A stretch of DNA of 64,000 nt. Origin: Corylus avellana (taxonomy: Eukaryota; Streptophyta; Magnoliopsida; Fagales; Betulaceae). The position numbers and the translations under genes were made by a program. Every line of letters starts with the position of its first letter. The stretch's first letter is position 1. Below the pieces are notes generated by a model. The model made no database searches and was not told the DNA's origin. It was given only the letters and a program-made list of their open reading frames with translations. The stretch is from NCBI RefSeq assembly GCF_901000735.1, contig NC_081547.1:13428091-13492090 (forward strand), written 5' to 3'. This document shows positions 57,385 to 64,000 of the stretch, in pieces.

Positions 57385-58581
57385 GGTGCACTTACCTTCT
57401 TCCTGGGAATATAATTTGGGCATGCAATTTTTGAAGCCCTCTTTTGTTTTTATACCCTAAATTGAGTAACCTCAGTTACTCAATTGGAATATGAATCAAA
57501 AATGTTATCCTTTGTGGGTCTCTTTTGGTCGAAGGCCTCAGGGATATACACAGGAAAAATAAAAAGTAAAGTAAAGTTTGTGATTGTCATTTTTGTCTAT
57601 TTAATTCTTTTTGTTGTCTCATAAATTTGTGTAAGAAAATATGTTTCTATGAATTTACCTAATCCTGAAAATTACAGGCGACTTTAGCAAGATCTGTTAC
57701 ACGCTGTATATAACATATATGGACAAATATTCTAAACCTGCATTTTTTTTTCTTTTTCTTTCTTTTGGTTTATTGCTAAATACAAGTCATGTCGTTGATA
57801 AGAGATGGTTCTCAAATGGAATAATGGGGATCCATTTCATTGTCAAAATAAGATTTTCATACCCCAAAGGGTATGGGGTGGCTTCGGCCACCTCAGACCG
57901 TCGAAGCCACCCCAACCCTAACTGGGGTTGCCAACAACTCCTTAATTTTTATTTATTTATTTTTTTTTATGTTTTTTAATTATTTTTAAAATATATATAA
58001 TATTTTATAATTTTTTTTATTAATAAGACAGATGTCTCATTTATGGCCTTAATATCTCTTTAGAGAGATCCTGACCATTAACTAAATATTCTCCAATCCA
58101 AATGGATTGGAAAGGATCCTATTCCTTTCACTCATGATGATCTTATTGCTACAAAGCTGAAAGATTAGGATGACAAAGATGGTTTTTGTTTCTATGAGTT
58201 GGCTCTTTTGTTTTTCTTTTTTCCTATGGATGACTTGGCACTTAATGTCATGGCATTGACATTCTAACATAGATACTGGCATGTCAAATAAGACAGGTGG
58301 CAAATTCCAAACTGTTAATTTTGACGGTAAAGTAACAAAATGACCTATTTAAAACCTGTACAAAACCTATGGGCATTATTTTTCAAATTAGAAACCCAAT
58401 TAATAAATCCAAATCAAATGAAAACCTAGGAACTAAATATGATTTTTCCCAAACATAAATTCAACACAACCTCTGTTTTTGGAACTGATTCTTTGGTCAT
58501 TATGTAATAGAAATGCTACTCTTCACACCACAATCACACAATTTTGATGTGGCATGGGTTAGTATCCCTCTGATCAGTCTT

Positions 58582-58620
<39 letters not shown>

Positions 58621-59093
58621 GAAAATTCCAAGGATTATTATACCATGCCAGCAGAGTGTAATTGTGATGTGAAGTTTACTCATTATGCAATCATAACATG
58701 TGGTACAAGAGAAACATCATTGTAGGAAGACTAGCTTTGAACCCCTTTAATGGTAAGTACAAGGAAAAAGTATAAAATAGAAACAAGGTCCTACAATCCT
58801 ATTCAACTTTCACTAGTAAAGAATTTAAATTTTACTGATGCATTGAATTTTGTTCACCATATAACATAGAAAATCGGGGTGATGGGCAACATCGGATCCG
58901 ACCTTATTTGTTATCAGCTAATTCTTTTACAAGCCCAAATAATCTAGAAATTAAACAAAACTAACTTCCAAGAATTCTGGAGGCCTATGTATCTATAATC
59001 TAATGGTCAAAATGTAATAACATGCTCATGCTCCTGAGACAACATTTTTCCCAATAACTGAACCAGGCATGCAGGCAACACCAAAAGCAGTTA
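57385..59093. other. Intergenic region between convergent genes
   Basis: Holds the 3' ends of both genes; no further coding region is supported. Notable are a 12-bp perfect inverted repeat GGGGTGGCTTCG / CGAAGCCACCCC (57875-57886 and 57902-57913), a T/A-rich run (57942-58020) and a poly(A) run of 34 (58585-58618). The frame at 57719-57979 covers the palindrome and is not credible as a gene. Confidence 0.6.
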
Positions 59094-60763
59094 CTATCTC
59101 GAGTAACGATCTACAAGTGCCTTAGCTTTCTCTGGTGCAAAGAATCGTGCCTGCACATAACATTTGATACATACCATCTTATATCTTGTGTGCGTGCATA
59201 CGTGTCTATATATCCTATGTGCGTGTACACGTGCGCGCATACGTGCCAAGGTTCTACACCAGCACGGTACTAATTGTAATTACACATTTAAGTACGGGAA
59301 ACAAAGTGAGCAGACTCGGATTTTCAAAATCCAACTCCAATCCAATTAACTTCTCAGTATTAACAAAGAAGAGTCAAAAGGTGTGAGGCGTTTTTATTCC
59401 GGGTACGGTTATTCTACGCAACAATTACGTCACCCTTCAACACCCCACCACCACCGTCAGTTTTGAACTATGATTAATTAGAGCAGCAAATGTTAGTGTA
59501 GATGAACTCCTTTCCTGTCAGTGTAAGCTGTATAAAACTACCTCAACATTTTTACTATTAGATACTTGCAGATACCAATTGTCTCCATAGAAATTCTCTT
59601 GCATTAAAAGAGCTTAATACATACATATATATACACATGCACCAATATCGATACATAAATATACCAAATAATATATATATCATGTTACACATGCTCCCAT
59701 TCTCTCACTTTCATACACCTTAGGCGGCTCCCACTCTCACCATTGGATTTGGAATACCATATTATTGGATTTTGAAGAGAGTGGGAGTCACCTAAGGGTG
59801 TGTGAGAATGAGAGTGAGATTGAGAGTGAGAGTGAAAGAATGAGAGTGTGTGGTGTTACTCTATATATATATATATGGGTTTTTGTGTGCACGTGTATTT
59901 TGTATGCCTTCATGCATTTTGCTAATAGAAATTGATGTACTCACTTGTATAAACATTCTCTCTGCGTCTCCAACTTTACCATTTTCCTTCAAAGTGATTC
60001 CCTGCAGAAGTGTTAGACAAATAAAATTTAGGCGCAAGTTCTATTCATTTCAAATTATCTAAAGAGCATCAGGATAAGTATCAAGCAGCAGACTGAGACA
60101 GAATCACTAACCAACACAGAACAAGGAAGCATGGTGAAGAAAAATCAACACTTTTTTTAATAAGTTACAGTGAAGGAACACAAGTAGCACAAAAAAGTGA
60201 CATTATTGTATGCTGTTGTTTAGAAGAGTAAGACTATAAAGTTCCTTGTATCAATATGATTCTGGTCATTTATTTATTATATGGCTGGGTGACGTGACAC
60301 ATACCAAAACAGCCCAAAAAAGTGACATGATAACCGTGGGATTTCAAGCAGTGTATGGATAAAACGGATTGGATCATCCTTTAAAAATTTAACTAAAACT
60401 TTGTTCATTACCATATGCATTCATAGCTGGCATTTGTATATATAATATACTGGTTAATCAGAAAAATAATTTCCATAATTAGTTTAAAAAGAAGAATAAA
60501 CATTCTAAACTATTTGGCTAGTATGTTCATGACAAAACCAAAGAGAGGAACCTTAGCTAGGTAACCGCGGAAGTCATCAGGGTGACTTGAGATGAGGCGG
60601 TCATAAACAGATACGGCATCACTGATACGGCCCCAATCTGAATAGGCTTTACCAAGAAGTAATTCAACCTGAAATTGCATCTCATCACAAGGAATGAAAA
60701 AGAAAAATGAAGAAAAACAATTAAACCCAAAAATGGCATCTGATAGTGAGAAATAAAAGATGG

Positions 60764-60812
<49 letters not shown>

Positions 60813-62327
60813 TAAGGAATATTCTAAAAGTAAACTGAAGAATTCATCTCAACTGTACACAAACTAAACTATTTATCTAAATCTGGTATATGTAATTCTG
60901 CATTATGTGACTTAACACTTCCAATATAGTAGCAGATCATGTTCATTCAAAATGTTTTGAGAACAAACTTTCATTTCTACTAATGAATTTTAGGCTATTA
61001 TCTTTTCTTTATTTTATAAACTCACAAAAAGAAGATACTTTTCTCCAGCATTTACATTACTCCATTTTTATTTTTTATTTTTTGTTTCTTATTTTCTCAA
61101 CTTTTAAAAGAAAATGGGATGGAAGGCCTTGTGTATTTCTCGACATGTTCAATTAAATATTAAAAATATATATATAAAAAAAAATAAAATAAAAAAGGAA
61201 GCAAAAAGTATAGATTTTGTGAAAACCGCAATTATCATTAAGAATACAACATAAAAAGGAAAGCACATGTTTGAATGTATCCAGCATAAAGGAGAACTAA
61301 TAATTTAAAACATTTACAGAAAAAATTTTAATGTTTGTATTCTCTTTATTTATTTTCAAGATTGGGTTTAAAGAGTACCTTTAAGGCTCAAAAAGAATAT
61401 ACAAAAAATACACTTCCCTGCTCTTTCTTTCCCTGCCAACTAGGAATCATGTACTAATATATGGATAAACATCTCTGACAATGTGGATTTCAGTCACATT
61501 TTTAAAATTGCACCACATGCTTTTGATTGGTTTGAGTGACAAAAAGAGAACCATAAAGATTTAAAAAGTGGCTCATAAAGACTGCCACAATGGTGTAAAC
61601 TGTCGATCAAAAAAAAAAAAAAAGGGATCAAGAAGCTTTACTTTTTCTCTTCAATTAATGCTTTCTATATAGGGAGAACAAGAGAGGGAGCTTCCATAAG
61701 TCTTCTCCTTCTTACAATTTTAACATCGTTACATTTATCATTTAAAATTATACCAACTTCCTAAGGGTGCACCTTAGCAATTTTTTAACTAAAATCAAAG
61801 ACTAGATTTGGAACCCTTCTCGCAGCCCCCAAAGAATCTCACTTCTGTTGAAGCTCTAAATGGTTGAGAATTTGATTTCACTCTTTACAAGTTCTTGAAA
61901 ATAAAGGCACAATAATCAATTTTTTTCTTAACTAAAGAGATTATCCACAACAAAGTTAAGTTATTTCCATTTGTTGAATGAATACAAGGTTTGTTTCAAT
62001 TAAATATCAATAACTTTAAGTATTGTAAGTTCCCTAAAACCATTTGCCAAACTAGCAGATCAACCATAATGCAATATATTCTAACCTCAACCCATTTTAT
62101 AGGCAAATAGCTCTCGAGTTTGCATTTTTAGCAATGTTTAAAATCCCCCTTTTTTTCCTCTTATTTTTTTCACTTTAATTTTGGGAGCTTAGACATGATG
62201 AATCTGTTATTGAGAGATAACAACTCACTTGAACAGGGTCCACCTGCTGCAATGTTGTTTCTTCAGCCTCACCATTGGAATTTTGTGAATTCAGACGTTC
62301 GTGAGAGGCCAGGAGGAATTGAACGGC
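59094..62327 (-). CDS. SG1: SLOW GREEN 1-like TPR protein, last four exons
   Basis: Minus-strand exons 62327-62229, 60668-60552, 60001-59945 and 59150-59094 (33, 39, 19 and 18 codons plus TAG), all phase 0 with GT-AG borders. Translation runs AVQFLLASHERLNSQ..., VELLLGKAYSDWGRISDAVS, GITLKENGKVGDAERMFIQ and ARFFAPEKAKALVDRYSR. This is the C-terminal TPR region of plant SLOW GREEN 1, a chloroplast protein needed for plastid development; the 5' two thirds, including the transit peptide, lie beyond the upstream intron, which holds a LINE fragment and probably runs past the window. Intact exons and splice sites suggest an active gene; the symbol rests on recognition of the C-terminal motif. Confidence 0.82.
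59216..59246. repeat. Alternating purine-pyrimidine tract
   Basis: Thirty-one bases strictly alternate pyrimidine and purine, including GTACACGTGCGCGC. It lies in the last intron of the SG1-like gene, about 65 bp from the final exon. Confidence 0.8.
59684..59858. mobile_element. Foldback MITE in the last SG1-like intron
   Basis: TACACCTTAGGCGGCTCCCA on the left and TGGGAGTCACCTAAGGGTGT on the right are inverted; arms extend through GAGAATG and GTGAAAG repeats. The right arm has an extra block of GAGAGTGA repeats. A (TA)n run follows. Confidence 0.7.
60766..60810. repeat. (AT)n microsatellite
   Basis: About 22 AT units in the third-last intron of the SG1-like gene. Confidence 0.95.
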
Positions 62328-62462
62328 CTGCATTAAAAAAACAAGAAAAAAGAATGCTGTAATTGATAACAAATCTGCTTGTCTAACAGGTTGTTACATG
62401 ACATCGTTCATAAATGACCATCACATGCTTGGATGCCAATTTTTGACTTTAAAACTATTAAA

Positions 62463-63520
62463 TCACCTATTGTCCCAAATGCTTTTAGTTTGATAAGTTA
62501 TCAAGATATCACTAAAAATGTAAGGCATCCCAAATACACAAAGAATATATAAGAGAAGTCGCCTAGTAGAAGCAAAAAGAACAAGAAACTCAAGAAAATT
62601 AATCATCAAAGGATAAACAAAAGCAGCTATCCAAAGATACAGAGTGTCAAAAAATAAAGACTTAATCTTCTCCAAAATCCTCTCATGGTCCTCAAACCTT
62701 CTATTATTCCTTTCCTCCAAAAATACCTCAAAAGGTGTGAAAGTACCATCTTCCACATAGAAGCATTCCGAGTGTTGTCAACTGTCCACTAGCAAACATA
62801 CAAGTCAAGTACTCGTCTAGGCATAATCCAAAGTAGCCCAAACCGATTGAAGAAAACATTCCACATAGCACAAGCAACCTCACAATGAAGAAGAAGATGA
62901 TCCACAACATCCCATTCCTTAATAGATATAACACCTATCCACCACAATGACGCGCCACTTCCGAAGATTATCTATAGTAAGGATCTTTCCTAGGGCCACC
63001 GAAAAAACAAAAAAAGCCACCCTTGACAAATCTTTAGTCCACCAAACACTCTTCCAAAGGAAGCGAAGATGGTCACTAAAAGTCATGACACTATAAAATG
63101 ATTTAACACAAAACAACCCTCTTTTGGAAGGGTCCCACTACATCTTGTCCTTGCCTTCCAATTTCTATCCCTAAATGCAACACCTGGAAAAACAAGGCAA
63201 AGACATCCACCTCCCAATCATGAGCAGCTCTAGCAAAGTTTGCGTTCCACTAAATGGAACCCCCAGGAATTTCCAAGTGATCTGCAACAAAAGCATCATT
63301 TGCACATGCAATACCAAATAAACTCGGAAAGGCTTCCTTAAGGACCATATCCCCATGCCATAGATCATGCCAGAACCTAACATTAGAACCATCTCCCACC
63401 TCAAATCTAGTAAGACTTTGAAACTTCCCTCTCAATCCCATAATGGCAAAGCCATTTACCTAAGAGAACATGATTGAACCTCAACAAGTCTCTAATCCCT
63501 AACCCTCCCTTAGAGATTGG
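62463..63520 (-). pseudogene. L1-type LINE fragment, 3' part of ORF2
   Basis: Minus-strand frames carry the end of a plant L1 reverse-transcriptase ORF: the [15 protein letters not shown] stretch (63515-63465), FEVGDGSNVRFWHDLWHGDM (63405-63345), VKSFYSVMTF (63105), the zf-RVT region KSVWWTKDLSRVAFFVFSVA, and FLEERNNRRFEDHERILEK at 62710. The reading moves between frames at least four times. It lies in the sense direction in an intron of the SG1-like gene. No poly(A) tail at the 3' side was found. A 5'-truncated, dead copy. Confidence 0.85.
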
Positions 63521-63539
63521 CGTATAAAAAAAGATGGAT

Positions 63540-64000
63540 TTGATCATTGACCTTATATTTTACAACTCCTCATGTGTGGGCTTAAACACATCTTTAATAT
63601 GACCCAATACGTGGAATATTTAATTCAAATATGAGATGGATCACGAAAACAATGTTTGAAATCAGAACCTTTCTTTTGATATAATGTTTAATTACCACTT
63701 ATCCCAAAAAAGACAAAAATAGTCAACAGAGAAAGACAGAATTTGGAGAAAGAAAAAGAAGAGGAATATAGTCTTATTCCAATGTAACGCTTCGTACACT
63801 TATACCGAGTTGAAGAAAAAAGGTCCTACTTCCTATGATGGAAAAACACTTATTGCTTATTACAAATAATAGGAATGAAATCAAATGTAATCAAATCACG
63901 TAATAAACGCATATGAAAAGTTTCCTTATTCAACACTACCTCTCAAACTAAGGCAAAAGTGTCTCAAATGCCCATCTTGCATAATGTTGAATGAAGAGCA
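63540..64000. other. Unresolved repeat-like end of window
   Basis: No coding region. On the minus strand TTAAGCCCACACATGAGGAG near 63570-63590 followed by TTGTAAAATATAAGGTC resembles a polypurine tract and LTR start of a copia-type element. Assignment is weak because the partner LTR is not seen. Confidence 0.3.

Noticed and set aside
62728..62934. Membrane protein gene on the minus strand
   Set aside because: Hydrophobic residues come from a frame of the LINE ORF2 remnant.

Overview
This window is plant nuclear DNA. It holds spliced genes with GT-AG introns, a SLOW GREEN 1-type chloroplast gene, Athila and Tekay/Del LTR retrotransposons, CACTA and MITE elements, a plant SINE and an L1-type LINE. 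The element families and AT-rich composition fit a eudicot, possibly woody; I cannot name a species. There is one 100-base assembly gap (112-211).

Layout. 1-1618: right part of a CACTA-like DNA transposon ending in the diagnostic terminus at 1618. 1619-3994: a SINE, then an LTR, primer-binding site and decayed gag leader of another retroelement, broken by a solo LTR. 3995-48258: one nested retrotransposon block. Its outermost layer, element D, is a minus-strand Tekay/Del-like Ty3/gypsy element. It is split inside RNase H by a solo LTR (F, 11455-43668), and F is itself split twice: by A (minus-strand Athila, 12516-30503) and by C (plus-strand Athila, 31059-43268). A's 5' LTR contains B (23134-29596), a gag-only non-autonomous element, and B contains an intact TRIM (25582-26098). 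C contains two solo LTRs (33779-35212 and 36528-37903) and D two more (5881-7298 and 9014-10567). Nearly every boundary carries a 5-bp target-site duplication (TSD), perfect or with one mismatch, so the order of insertion can be read: D, then F, then A and C, then B, then TRIM.

48259-50767: nested foldback DNA elements and the upstream region of a gene. 50768-57384 (+): a nine-exon gene for a SEN1/UPF1-like superfamily 1 helicase. All splice phases agree and give 1115 codons plus stop; three or more small transposons sit in its introns. 57385-59093: intergenic space between convergent genes. 59094-62327 (-): the last four exons of a SLOW GREEN 1-like TPR protein; its 5' exons are not visible and the intron upstream holds an L1-type LINE fragment (62463-63520).

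Only the helicase and the SLOW GREEN 1-like gene look like functional host genes. Every retrotransposon gag/pol region carries stops or frameshifts. The least expected signals lie in LTRs: a four-copy hairpin-like array with a shared 16-nt core in the A family, a four-copy unit array at a comparable place in the B family, and CpG-rich islands of short palindromes upstream of the TATA box in several families, each family using a different motif. All coordinates and comparisons were made by eye; no alignment or database search was run.
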